From Prevotellaceae bacterium UBA2448 (lineage in GTDB: Bacteria > Bacteroidota > Bacteroidia > Bacteroidales > Bacteroidaceae), in the NCBI GenBank assembly GCA_002342585.1, contig DDQG01000019.1:24574-88573 (forward strand): a DNA stretch of 64,000 nucleotides. Reading direction: 5' to 3'. Positions within the stretch are counted from its first letter, which is position 1. Every line of letters begins with the position of its first letter. The position numbers and the translations under genes are program-made. Shown in pieces: positions 8,787 to 17,073 of this stretch. Under the pieces are notes generated by a model. The model was given only the letters and a program-made list of their open reading frames with translations. It made no database searches and was not told where the DNA came from.

Positions 8787-9842
8787 ATGAAAAGTTTTAA
8801 AACTATATTAATATTTTTGCTGCTAGGTTGTTCGTTGACAACTCTTCAGGCACAACCATTAAAGAGCCGAGTTCAGAAAAATAAGTCCAGTCAGACTGCA
8901 AAGGCTGGGCAGAAGTCTGTTACTTCATCCAGTCGTGCCGAACTGATGTTTCCTAAGTCGGTAGAGGTACCTGCAGAAGTAGTGTGGCGTCGTGACATTT
9001 ATCGCACTATAGACCTTACTGATGGTGATAATGCAGCACTTTACTACCCGCTTACCCCACAGGGAAATCAGGTGAATCTTTTCACTCTTCTCTTCCAACT
9101 GGTAAATCAGGGTAAGTTGCCGGTATATCGTTATAACACCGATGGATTGGAGAATTTTTCGAAAGAAAATCGTATGCACTTCAAGGATATGCTTGATAGA
9201 TACAGTATTCCGTACGAAGTGGCTGGAAACACTATTCGTGTGGATAATGCTGACATTCCATCGAGTGAAGTGCTCAGTTACTATGTGAAGGAATCGAGTT
9301 ATTACGATCAGAATACAGCTACGTATAATAGTCGCGTGACAGCTTTCTGTCCTGTACTACATCGTTCTGATGAGTATAGCATAGATCCTGTTAAGTATCC
9401 ACTATTCTGGGTTAAGTATGATGATGCAGCAACATATCTGGCAGGTCATACTCTGATGGTGAGTGACCTTAACAATGCTGCGCGTATGTCGATGGCGGAT
9501 TTCTTTGATTCGAACAAATATCATGGAAAGATCTACATGACTACCAATATGCAGGGTAAGACACTACAGGAGTATTGTCCTACAGACAGTTTGTTAAAGG
9601 GTGAACAAGCTCGTATTGAGAAACAGATAAAAGACTTTGAAATGCATATTTGGCACGAACCGATAGATTCTGTAGCTTTAGCAAAACAGGATTCTATCGA
9701 CCAGGCTCAGGGTAACAAGAAGTCTCGTCGTGTAACCCGTTCTAAGAATAATACATCAGCCAGCAAGAGTTCGAAGAGTAAGTCGAGTGGTGGTTCTTCA
9801 AGCAGCGGTCCACGTGTTAGTGTTCGCCGTCAACGCCACTAA
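8787..9842 (+). CDS. gldN: T9SS/gliding protein GldN (PorN)
   Basis: 351 aa from the ATG at 8787, which opens a signal peptide (MKSFKTILIFLLLGCSLTTL, cleavage after QA before QPLKSR). The core has the GldN/PorN landmarks VVWRRDIYRTIDLTDGDNAA, LYYPLTPQGNQVNLFTLLF, and MSMADFFDSNKYHGKIYM. GldN binds GldK in the outer-membrane-associated ring. The last ~50 residues (KSRRVTRSKNNTSASKSS onward) are a Ser/Lys/Arg-rich basic tail, like the tail of GldK here. It is the last gene of the operon; a strong hairpin with a T-run follows at 9869-9911. Confidence 0.93.
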   Translation: MKSFKTILIFLLLGCSLTTLQAQPLKSRVQKNKSSQTAKAGQKSVTSSSRAELMFPKSVEVPAEVVWRRDIYRTIDLTDGDNAALYYPLTPQGNQVNLFTLLFQLVNQGKLPVYRYNTDGLENFSKENRMHFKDMLDRYSIPYEVAGNTIRVDNADIPSSEVLSYYVKESSYYDQNTATYNSRVTAFCPVLHRSDEYSIDPVKYPLFWVKYDDAATYLAGHTLMVSDLNNAARMSMADFFDSNKYHGKIYMTTNMQGKTLQEYCPTDSLLKGEQARIEKQIKDFEMHIWHEPIDSVALAKQDSIDQAQGNKKSRRVTRSKNNTSASKSSKSKSSGGSSSSGPRVSVRRQRH

Positions 9843-9860
9843 AAGAAATAGAATAATTTT

Positions 9861-9888
9861 GCATTTTGCTCGTTTAATCGTACCTTCG
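9861..9888 (+). promoter_or_regulatory. Putative promoter of the M6 protease gene, inside the hairpin
   Basis: TACCTTCG at 9881-9888 matches TAnnTTTG in all but one position. TTTTG at 9857-9861 lies 19 bp upstream, the right place for the -33 element. It would give a leader of only ~20 nt. The same extended string (TAnCTTCGCGCCGATT) occurs before the permease gene at 13903. Confidence 0.5.
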
Positions 9889-9911
9889 CGCCGATTAAAC
9901 GAGTTTTTTTT
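9869..9911 (+). terminator. Perfect 12-bp hairpin plus T8, directly before the next ATG
   Basis: CTCGTTTAATCG (9869-9880) is perfectly complementary to CGATTAAACGAG (9892-9903), with an 11-nt loop (9881-9891), followed by eight T (9904-9911). It looks like the rho-independent end of the por/gld operon. The loop holds TACCTTCG (9881-9888), a variant of the Bacteroidetes -7 box, and the T-run ends exactly at the start codon of the M6 protease gene at 9912. Confidence 0.8.
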
Positions 9912-11504
9912 ATGAAACACCTTCTGTTATTTATATTGTTCGCTATATCTGTTTCTGGTGGAGCACAGGTAGTAATACCTAGGCGCATACATAATACTAC
10001 AGAACAGGACAGGGCAGAAGCTGCAGGTGGTTTGAATGTCGGCAGACTGAAAATGGTAGGCGATACTGCTTCTGCTCCGCTGCCTCATTTTGGTTCGCCT
10101 AAGGTGCCTGTGATTCTTGTGCAGTTTAAGAATAAGAAATTCAGTGTGGCTGATACAGATGAGAAGGTCGTAGAATTATATGATCAGTTTTTCAACGCTG
10201 GTGACGGTGTGATGCCAGGACAGGCTGGTAATGAATCTGCTTGTTCGGTAAGAGAATATTTCCGTCAACAGTCGTGTGGGAAATTTACCCCGGAGTTTTC
10301 GGTATATGGTCCTGTTACTCTTTCGGAGGACTACGAATATTATGGAGGGAATAATAACGGAATGGGAACGGATAGGAATATTGGTGCGTTTTATTCGGAG
10401 TCATGTAAATTGGCTGTTCGAGATTTTCAGGTGGATTGGACTGAGTTTGACAATAAAAATAAAGGTAGAGTGGGATTTGTATTCTTTATCTATGCCGGTA
10501 AGGGCGAAAATACTACCTGGGATCCCCAAAAACCAGATTATGATCCTAATAACATATGGCCGAAAGAGGGTGCTTCGTCTAAGACTATATCCTATGATGG
10601 AAAGTCGGTTACGTTTGGAGCATATGGTTGTACTTCGGAGATGTATCAAGAAGGACAGGACGGAATAGGTGTGACGGTTCACGAATTAGGACATGGGCTG
10701 GGATTGCCAGATGTATATGATGTAAATTATTCTGTTTATAATCTTTTTGGTATGGATATGTGGGATGTGATGGATTCTGGTTGCTATGCTATGGAAAGTA
10801 GATACCCTTCTGGTTATACTGCCTACGAACGAGACTTTATGGGTTGGCTTCAATTGGTGACCCTTGACCCAGATAAGCAATATACTTTGACGTTAGAACC
10901 ATTTGAAGATGGTGGAATTGCATATAAACTTCCCAATAAGGCAAATGCGAATGAGTACCTTGTGTTGGAGAACCGCCAGAATAAAGGCATGGATGCCTAT
11001 TTGGGGTGTGTGGCAAAAATATTTTATGATATGAATGGAGCTGCTCACGGATTACTCGTAACGCATATTGATTACTCTAGTTCTGCTTGGATAGGGAATA
11101 GAGTTAATACGAGTTCCACTCATCAGAGGATGACAATTGTACCTGCTGATGGTGAATTGATATCAAATATAAAGAATGGATTTGATACTGACCATTATGT
11201 GTCGTTACTCGGCGATATGTATCCAGGAAGTAAGGGAACGACAGAATTAACGTCGTATGCAGCTTTCACCGGTGGACAGTTTACTTTTACTGTGGATAAT
11301 ATCCGAGAGACGGATGACGGTAAGATTATTTTGGATATAAATGGTGGCGACATAACTGCTATTGATGAAATAGAATCGGGAAGCATTGATAACGATTGTT
11401 ATAGCGAGATATTTTCTATTGCAGGAATACGCTTACAGTCTTTGCAGAAGGGTATTAATATAGTTAAGACTACAGACGGAAAACTGAAGAAAGTACTGAG
11501 ATAG
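9912..11504 (+). CDS. Secreted M6 family (immune inhibitor A-like) metalloprotease, probable T9SS cargo
   Basis: 530 aa. The signal peptide MKHLLLFILFAISVSGGAQ is followed by a pro-region with PKVPVILVQFKNKKFS. The zinc site is HELGHGLGLPD (His257, Glu258, His261), the M6 pattern, with downstream MDMWDVMDSGCY as the Met-turn region. The C-terminal ~45 residues (YSEIFSIAGIRLQSLQKGIN, ending DGKLKKVLR) look like a short T9SS type A sorting tail: a Gly-x-x-Leu turn, then IVKT and a basic end. That makes it likely cargo of the secretion genes just upstream. The peptide substrate is unknown. Confidence 0.88.
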   Translation: MKHLLLFILFAISVSGGAQVVIPRRIHNTTEQDRAEAAGGLNVGRLKMVGDTASAPLPHFGSPKVPVILVQFKNKKFSVADTDEKVVELYDQFFNAGDGVMPGQAGNESACSVREYFRQQSCGKFTPEFSVYGPVTLSEDYEYYGGNNNGMGTDRNIGAFYSESCKLAVRDFQVDWTEFDNKNKGRVGFVFFIYAGKGENTTWDPQKPDYDPNNIWPKEGASSKTISYDGKSVTFGAYGCTSEMYQEGQDGIGVTVHELGHGLGLPDVYDVNYSVYNLFGMDMWDVMDSGCYAMESRYPSGYTAYERDFMGWLQLVTLDPDKQYTLTLEPFEDGGIAYKLPNKANANEYLVLENRQNKGMDAYLGCVAKIFYDMNGAAHGLLVTHIDYSSSAWIGNRVNTSSTHQRMTIVPADGELISNIKNGFDTDHYVSLLGDMYPGSKGTTELTSYAAFTGGQFTFTVDNIRETDDGKIILDINGGDITAIDEIESGSIDNDCYSEIFSIAGIRLQSLQKGINIVKTTDGKLKKVLR

Positions 11505-11561
11505 ATACGTCGAAAGTATGTTGTATCTCGTAAATAAAAGTAAAAAATTCTATGTTTTATT

Positions 11562-11599
11562 TTGTATTTCTCTTGATTTGCACTACCTTTGCACCCGCA
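11562..11599 (+). promoter_or_regulatory. tRNA promoter
   Basis: TACCTTTG at 11584-11591 is a perfect -7 box, with TTTG ~18-19 bp upstream. The 16-mer TACCTTTGCACCCGCA (11584-11599) is identical to the promoters of the other two tRNA units in the window. Transcription would start ~20-25 nt before the tRNA. Confidence 0.8.
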
Positions 11600-11619
11600 A
11601 AAGCGAAAATAAGGCTGAT

Positions 11620-11696
11620 GGCGGGGTAGCTCAGCTGGTTAGAGCGTCGGATTCATAATCCGGAGGTCGAGGGTTCGAGCCCCTCCCCCGCTACCA
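11620..11696 (+). tRNA. tRNA with CAT anticodon (Met, or Ile2)
   Basis: The cloverleaf is visible by eye: acceptor GGCGGGG, D-arm GCTCAGCTGGTTAGAGC, anticodon stem around TTCATAA, T-arm GAGGGTTCGAGCCCCTC, and encoded CCA at 11694-11696. The first acceptor pair is G1:U72. It lacks the three G:C pairs of an initiator anticodon stem, so it is an elongator tRNA-Met or a lysidine-modified tRNA-Ile2; the two cannot be separated safely by eye. Confidence 0.95.
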
Positions 11697-11700
11697 ATAG

Positions 11701-11735
11701 AAAAGGACACACACTTGATGGTGAGTGTCCTTTTT
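11701..11735 (+). terminator. tRNA terminator
   Basis: AAAAGGACAC (11701-11710) pairs with GTGTCCTTTT (11725-11734), giving a stem that ends in a T-run. It directly follows the tRNA and may also end transcription coming from the opposite strand. Confidence 0.85.
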
Positions 11736-11755
11736 CTATGTCTATTTTGAGAATG

Positions 11756-12226
11756 TTACTTAATAATAATCTTGAATTGTGTCTGCTTGGACTTAACTAT
11801 ATATATACCTACAGGAAGTCCTTTTAAATCTACCTGTGTCACGTTCTTAGCATCTTTTCTGAGAGTAGTTATCTGTTTGCCTGACATGTCGTAGATAGCT
11901 GTCTCTGAGTTGTCTGATGTTTGTGCTTCGGCTGTATTGATACTTGCTACAATTTCTTCGGCTTCTTTACTGTTGATAGTTAGTTTGCGAATGTCTGCAA
12001 TGGTGTATATGACTTCTACAGTACCAGAGGTTAGAGTGAGTTCTGTCTCGGATGAAGCCTTCATTGAGAGGTTGTCGGTGAAGGCATAGTTTTCTACTCC
12101 TCCATTATTGAGCCATACATTAAGGGTAGTCTGAGCATTTCCGTTTATGTTGAAAACAAAAAACAATGCCAAAGTAAGTCCTTTCATAAGGAGTGCTGTA
12201 AATAGCAGGGTTTTGTTATTTTTCAT
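11756..12226 (-). CDS. Small secreted protein with T9SS-type C-terminal tail
   Basis: 156 aa. An N-terminal signal peptide ends at NGNAQ. The mature middle (TLNVWLNNGGVENYAFTDNL, then TLTSGTVEVIYTIADIRKLT) is the pattern of a short DUF-type beta module common in Prevotella secreted proteins. The last ~55 residues (AIYDMSGKQITTLRK, LKGLPVGIYIVKSKQ, FKIIIK) are a typical T9SS type A sorting domain. The start at 12226 has GGAAAG just upstream; an inner ATG at 12187 would give a cleaner signal peptide. The gene overlaps the end of the CYTH gene by 11 bp, suggesting one transcript. Function unknown. Confidence 0.75.
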   Translation of the reverse strand: MKNNKTLLFTALLMKGLTLALFFVFNINGNAQTTLNVWLNNGGVENYAFTDNLSMKASSETELTLTSGTVEVIYTIADIRKLTINSKEAEEIVASINTAEAQTSDNSETAIYDMSGKQITTLRKDAKNVTQVDLKGLPVGIYIVKSKQTQFKIIIK

Positions 12227-12695
12227 CTTTCCAAAGTTTATAAGGTCGTGCTAATAGAAATTTGCTATAGTAACGAGGGTCGCCAGTGACTTCTTTGCCA
12301 AGAAAAGCAGGTACTTCATATTCTTCGTCAGGAGAATTAAGTTCGATTTCAGCTAACACCATACCTTCGTTGTCACCATGAAATTCGTCGATTTCAACGA
12401 TATGTTTGCCGTTTCTTACTAGGTATCTGTCTTTTATGATTGCTCCTGGTTTACATAGTTTGAGTAGTTGGTCGGCATCCTCCAATGATATTTCTGTTTC
12501 AAACTCGTAACGACACAAACCCGTTGGATCGGAATTGCCCTTGATGGTAAGGTATGCTTTGTCGCCACGAACGCGAATACGAACTGTTTTTCCTGGTTCA
12601 GTAGCAAAGTACCCTTGTTTGATAGTCGTCATGTTGTAAGCGAGATGCTTGTATTCACCCGTGACGAGAAATTTACGTTCTATTTCGATGTGCAT
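12216..12695 (-). CDS. CYTH domain protein (triphosphate tunnel metalloenzyme)
   Basis: 159 aa, a single CYTH domain. The signature ExExK is at the N-terminus (IEIERKFLV, residues 3-11). Alternating charged strands of the tunnel follow: TVRIRVRGDKAYLTIKG, YEFETEISLEDA, HIVEIDEFHGDNEGMVLAEI, and the end YYSKFLLARPYKLW. Bacterial single-domain members of this size act as inorganic triphosphatases or have unknown triphosphate substrates. The substrate here is not predictable. It sits 21 bp after prfB on the same strand. Confidence 0.9.
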   Translation of the reverse strand: MHIEIERKFLVTGEYKHLAYNMTTIKQGYFATEPGKTVRIRVRGDKAYLTIKGNSDPTGLCRYEFETEISLEDADQLLKLCKPGAIIKDRYLVRNGKHIVEIDEFHGDNEGMVLAEIELNSPDEEYEVPAFLGKEVTGDPRYYSKFLLARPYKLWKDEK

Positions 12696-12716
12696 AGTAT
12701 TAAAAAACTTGATAGA

Positions 12717-13832
12717 TTAGTTAGTTTCGGTAGAAAACTCCATAAGGTATGCCTTGATGAAGCCGTCCAGTTTTCCGTCCATTACTCCCCCTACGTCGCT
12801 TGTCTGATAGTTGGTACGATGATCTTTTACGCGACGGTCGTCGAAAACGTATGAGCGAATTTGGCTTCCCCATTCAATTTTTTTCTTTCCAGCCTCGATT
12901 TTTTGTTGTGCTGCCATACGACGCTTGAGTTCGCGATCGTAGAGTTGTGAACGTAACAAGCGGAGAGCGTTCTCCCGATTTTCCTGTTGTTTTCGTGTTT
13001 CGGTGTTTTCGATTAGGATTTCCTCTTCTTCACCTGTATCTGGATCGACATACTGATAACGCAAGCGTACTCCAGTTTCCACTTTGTTTACGTTCTGACC
13101 ACCAGCGCCACTAGAGCGGAAAGTATCCCATGAAATCTTACTTTTATCTATAACAACCTCGATGGAATCGTCAACAAGTGGGGTGACAAATACACTTGCA
13201 AAAGATGTCATTCGTTTGCCTTGTGCGTTATATGGTGAAACGCGAACGAGTCGATGTACTCCACTTTCACCTTTGAGAAATCCATATGCTTGATCACCTT
13301 CAATTTCCATCGTTACTGTTTTGATACCTGCTTCGTCACCATCTTGGAAGTTGCTGATTGTAACTTTATATTTGTTCGCTTCGGCCCATCGCTGGTACAT
13401 GCGCATAAGCATGCTTGCCCAATCTTGGGCTTCTGTGCCACCGGCTCCGGAGTTAATTTTCAGTACGGCATCCATTCCATCGGCTTCACCTTGAAGCATA
13501 TTCTTCAGTTCCAGATTCTCGATTAACTGGAGAGCTGTAGCGTAATAATTATCTACCTCCTCTTCAGATGCCATCGCATCCTTGTAGAAATCGAATGCCA
13601 CTTCTGTGTCATCAGTTGCTGCTTTCACTTCTTTATAGCCGTTAATCCACTTCTGCAAGTCTTTCACTTTTTTCATTTGGGCTTCTGCGGCCTTCTGGTC
13701 ATCCCAGAATCCAGGTGCTTGAGTACGCAACTCCTCCTCTTCTACCTCAATAAGTTTTGAGTCTATGTTGAGATACCGATGAAGCGCGTCGGTGCGTTCT
13801 TTGATGTCTTTTAGTTGTTCAGCTGTAATCAT
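12717..13832 (-). CDS. prfB: Peptide chain release factor 2
   Basis: 371 aa; recognises UGA/UAA stop codons and triggers peptide release. The catalytic GGQ is at residues 244-246 (SSGAGGQNVNKVETG). The stop-recognition tripeptide, SPF in E. coli RF2, reads SPY here (199-201, within LVRVSPYNAQGKR). The site of the programmed +1 frameshift used in many prfB genes (after a leucine codon near residue 25) reads straight through as CTC AAC, with no in-frame TGA, so this gene needs no frameshift. It lies divergent to the permease gene; a CAAAGGTA box at 13853-13860 is its likely -7 element (TACCTTTG on the minus strand). Confidence 0.95.
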   Translation of the reverse strand: MITAEQLKDIKERTDALHRYLNIDSKLIEVEEEELRTQAPGFWDDQKAAEAQMKKVKDLQKWINGYKEVKAATDDTEVAFDFYKDAMASEEEVDNYYATALQLIENLELKNMLQGEADGMDAVLKINSGAGGTEAQDWASMLMRMYQRWAEANKYKVTISNFQDGDEAGIKTVTMEIEGDQAYGFLKGESGVHRLVRVSPYNAQGKRMTSFASVFVTPLVDDSIEVVIDKSKISWDTFRSSGAGGQNVNKVETGVRLRYQYVDPDTGEEEEILIENTETRKQQENRENALRLLRSQLYDRELKRRMAAQQKIEAGKKKIEWGSQIRSYVFDDRRVKDHRTNYQTSDVGGVMDGKLDGFIKAYLMEFSTETN

Positions 13833-13902
13833 TATTGATATTTTATGGAGACAAAGGTACGGATTTATTGTTAATAAATAATATTATTTATTAGAAAAGT
13901 CG

Positions 13903-13910
13903 TAACTTCG
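13903..13910 (+). promoter_or_regulatory. Putative -7 box, TAACTTCG variant
   Basis: TAACTTCG lies 18 bp before the ATG of the permease gene and is followed by CGCCGATT. The 16-nt string differs by one base from the one inside the hairpin at 9881-9896. The shared extended form suggests a real promoter variant. Confidence 0.5.
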
Positions 13911-13928
13911 CGCCGATTTTTAGAAGGT

Positions 13929-15803
13929 ATGCGTTTTATTCGACGCCTTGACATATTTGTGGTGAAGAATTTCCTCACCCTCTTTGCTGGGACATTTTGT
14001 ATCAGCCTTTTTGTGGTTATGATGCAGTTCCTGTGGCGTTATGTTGACGAATTGATTGGAAAGGGTTTGTCGATGATGATTATGGCAAAATTCCTTTTCT
14101 ATTCTGGTGAGACGCTAGTTCCGATGGCATTACCGCTGGCAGTTTTGTTGGCTTCATTGATTTCTTTCGGAAATATGGGCGAACGTTTGGAGTTGCTCTC
14201 GATGAAGGCTGCGGGTATTCCTTTGATACGAGTATTACGTCCTCTGATTGTCGTGAATGTACTGTTGGCTTTTGCATCATTCTACTTTCAAAATAACATA
14301 GCTCCGCGTTCTGAAGTGAAATTACGTCAGTTACTCTTCTCGATGCGTGCAACATCGCCTGAGTTGGATATACCAGAGGGAGTCTTCTACGATGGAATTC
14401 AAGGTGTGAATATGTTTGTGGAACGAAAAGACAAGGAGACGGGTATGCTCTATAATATGATTATCTATAATCTGAAAGATGGAGTAAATAATGCCCATAT
14501 AATACTTGCAGATTCGGGACGTCTTGTGACGAGTCACGACAAAAAAAACCTTGTATTGCATTTGTATAATGGGGAACAGTTTGAGAATTTGAATAGTGCG
14601 GCATTACAAGCAAGAAATGTTCCTTATAGAAGGGAGACATTTGTGAGGAAAGATTTTATTATTGACTTTGACATGAACTTCCAACTGGCTGAGGAGGAAA
14701 ATTTCAAAGATAACGAAGGGGCTAAGAATTTAACCCACCTAGTTTCATCGGTAGATTCGTTGACACAGTATTATGATAGCGTGGGGCATGTGTATTATGA
14801 CGAGATGCGTTGTAGCTCGCTTTTTCTCTCCAATACGTCACAGGCTCGTCGTCGTAACTTTGAAACAGGCAAAATTGATGATGTGACTCCAAAGGATTTG
14901 GTTCATATAAAAAATGATACAATAAATATTGATTCAATATACAAACGACTTGATTTGACTACAAAGCAGAGGGTTGTTTACGCTGCAATGCAGAAGACTA
15001 CTATTATGCAGAACGAATCGCAGTACAGGACTGACGTTATGGACTACGGCTCTTATAAGATTCGACGCCATAGGATAGCATTCTGGCAGAAATTTACTAT
15101 GTCTATTTCTTGTTTGCTATTCTTCTTTATTGGTGCACCGCTTGGAGCTATTATCCGTAAAGGTGGACTAGGATTGCCTGTAGTTATTTCGGTTATAATT
15201 TTCATACTTTATTACATCGTCGATAATACATGTATGAAAATGGGGCGTGATGGTGTTTGGCCTGTATGGATAGGTATGTGGGTGAGCTCATTCGTGATGG
15301 CTCCATTAGGTGTCTTTTTTACGGTGAAATCGAATAATGACTCTGTTGTCTTTAACAAAGATGCTTACACTTCATTCTTACGTAAATTAGGTGGAATCCG
15401 ACCGAAGAGACATGTTGTATTGAAAGAGGTTATTATTAATGATCCAGACTATCCTGTAGTTGTTGCAATCCTTGATAATATTATACGTCAGAGTCGGGAT
15501 TATCGAGTACATCATAAAATTTTCCATCTTAAGGAAATGCTAACTATATTGTTTACAAAGCAACGCGATGAACAGATTCAAAGGATAGACAGCGCTATAG
15601 AGTATGTAGTTGATGCTTTATCAAACTCGCGTGACAAGCAAATTCTGATGGATGTAAATAAGATGCCGGTTTTGGATATATATTCATTTCGCTTCTATCG
15701 TCGCATTTATCTGGACTTAAAGCAAGTGATTGCAACTAGTCAACGATTGAAGCATAGGTGTCAGGAGATTGGTGGACCATTTATTGATTTAGAAACTACG
15801 TAA
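13929..15803 (+). CDS. LptF/LptG (YjgP/YjgQ) family permease, long form
   Basis: 624 aa. Three N-terminal membrane helices match the family: IFVVKNFLTLFAGTFCISLF, then MALPLAVLLASLISFG with the conserved ERLELLSMKAAGIPLIRVLR loop, then LIVVNVLLAFASFYF. A periplasmic beta-jellyroll follows (~125-270), then a second membrane block (~385-480: FTMSISCLLFFFIGAPLGAI and ISVIIFILYYIVDNTC). Usual LptF/G are ~360 aa; here the middle is expanded and a ~140-aa cytoplasmic tail is added. The family moves lipopolysaccharide from the inner membrane with LptB. Whether this long form does the same is inferred. Confidence 0.85.
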   Translation: MRFIRRLDIFVVKNFLTLFAGTFCISLFVVMMQFLWRYVDELIGKGLSMMIMAKFLFYSGETLVPMALPLAVLLASLISFGNMGERLELLSMKAAGIPLIRVLRPLIVVNVLLAFASFYFQNNIAPRSEVKLRQLLFSMRATSPELDIPEGVFYDGIQGVNMFVERKDKETGMLYNMIIYNLKDGVNNAHIILADSGRLVTSHDKKNLVLHLYNGEQFENLNSAALQARNVPYRRETFVRKDFIIDFDMNFQLAEEENFKDNEGAKNLTHLVSSVDSLTQYYDSVGHVYYDEMRCSSLFLSNTSQARRRNFETGKIDDVTPKDLVHIKNDTINIDSIYKRLDLTTKQRVVYAAMQKTTIMQNESQYRTDVMDYGSYKIRRHRIAFWQKFTMSISCLLFFFIGAPLGAIIRKGGLGLPVVISVIIFILYYIVDNTCMKMGRDGVWPVWIGMWVSSFVMAPLGVFFTVKSNNDSVVFNKDAYTSFLRKLGGIRPKRHVVLKEVIINDPDYPVVVAILDNIIRQSRDYRVHHKIFHLKEMLTILFTKQRDEQIQRIDSAIEYVVDALSNSRDKQILMDVNKMPVLDIYSFRFYRRIYLDLKQVIATSQRLKHRCQEIGGPFIDLETT

Positions 15804-15815
15804 AAAGAAAAAGAT

Positions 15816-17015
15816 ATGGTGTTTAACAAAATAGAAGAAGCTATTGAAGACTTTCGTCAAGGAAAGATGGTTATCGTAGTGGATGATGAAGATCGCGAAA
15901 ACGAAGGGGACTTTATTACTGCTGCCGAACTGATTACTCCCGAGAAGGTTAATTTCATGTTACGTGAAGGACGTGGTGTGTTATGTGCTCCAATAACGAT
16001 TAAGCATGCAAGAGAACTGGAATTGCCTCATCAAGTAGAAGATAACACTTCTGTTCTTGGTACTCCGTTTACTGTAACGGTAGATAAGTTGGAAGGCTGT
16101 ACTACAGGTGTAAGTGCACATGATCGTGCAGCAACGATTGAATGGCTTTCAAATCCAGAAGCCCGTGCATGTGACTTCGGTCGTCCAGGACATATTAATC
16201 CTTTGTATGCTCAGGAAGGTGGAGTGTTGCGGAGAAGTGGACATACAGAGGCGTCAATTGATTTGGCCCGCTTAGCTGGTTTACGTCCTGCCGCTGCTCT
16301 GATTGAGATTTTGAATGAGGATGGTACTATGGCTCGCCTGCCACAGCTAGAAGAGAAGGCTAAGCAGTTCAATCTGAAACTAATTCAGATAAAAGATTTG
16401 ATAGCTTATCGTTTGCAACGTGAAAGTCTTGTTGAGAAGGGTGTAGAGGCAGATATGCCAACAGCTTATGGACATTTCCGTATTATTCCTTTCCGTCAGA
16501 AAAGCAACGGATTGGAGCATGTTGCGCTTGTCAAAGGCGAATGGAAGAAGGATGAACCCGTGCTGGTGCGTATGCATTCGAGTTGTGCTACAGGAGATAT
16601 CTTTGCAAGTAAGCGCTGTGATTGTGGTGAACAACTACACAAGTCTATGCAATTGATAGAGAAAGAAGGAAAAGGGGCTGTTGTTTATCTTATACAGGAA
16701 GGTAGAGGTATAGGCCTGATGAATAAGATTGCCGCATACAAACTTCAGGAGCAGGGTGATGATACGGTAGACGCCAATATTCATTTGGGATTTGATCCTG
16801 ACTTGCGTGACTATGGTGTTGGTGCTCAGATATTAAGAGAGTTGGGAATCTCAAAACTGCGTCTGCTGACTAATAATCCAACAAAACGTGTGGGACTTGA
16901 GGGTTACGGATTAACTATCGTGGAAAATGTGCCAATAGAAACCACACCTAATCCATACAACGAACGTTATTTGCGCACGAAGAAAGAACGTATGGGGCAT
17001 ACTCTAAAACTGTAA
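15816..17015 (+). CDS. ribBA: Bifunctional 3,4-DHBP synthase / GTP cyclohydrolase II
   Basis: 399 aa; catalyses the two entry steps of riboflavin synthesis. The RibB domain (~1-200) has DDEDRENEGDF and HRRSGHTEAS-like stretches (GVLRRSGHTEASIDLARLAG). The RibA domain (~205-399) has the zinc ligands in CATGDIFASKRCDCG, then the substrate loop IQEGRGIGLMNKI, and LLTNNPTKRVGLEGYG. Full-length fusion with all main motifs. It starts 12 bp after the permease gene and is probably co-transcribed with it. Confidence 0.97.
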   Translation: MVFNKIEEAIEDFRQGKMVIVVDDEDRENEGDFITAAELITPEKVNFMLREGRGVLCAPITIKHARELELPHQVEDNTSVLGTPFTVTVDKLEGCTTGVSAHDRAATIEWLSNPEARACDFGRPGHINPLYAQEGGVLRRSGHTEASIDLARLAGLRPAAALIEILNEDGTMARLPQLEEKAKQFNLKLIQIKDLIAYRLQRESLVEKGVEADMPTAYGHFRIIPFRQKSNGLEHVALVKGEWKKDEPVLVRMHSSCATGDIFASKRCDCGEQLHKSMQLIEKEGKGAVVYLIQEGRGIGLMNKIAAYKLQEQGDDTVDANIHLGFDPDLRDYGVGAQILRELGISKLRLLTNNPTKRVGLEGYGLTIVENVPIETTPNPYNERYLRTKKERMGHTLKL

Positions 17016-17073
17016 GCCTCAGTATGCAGAAAAATACTTATGAAATATTTATTATAACATAATCATATAAAAA

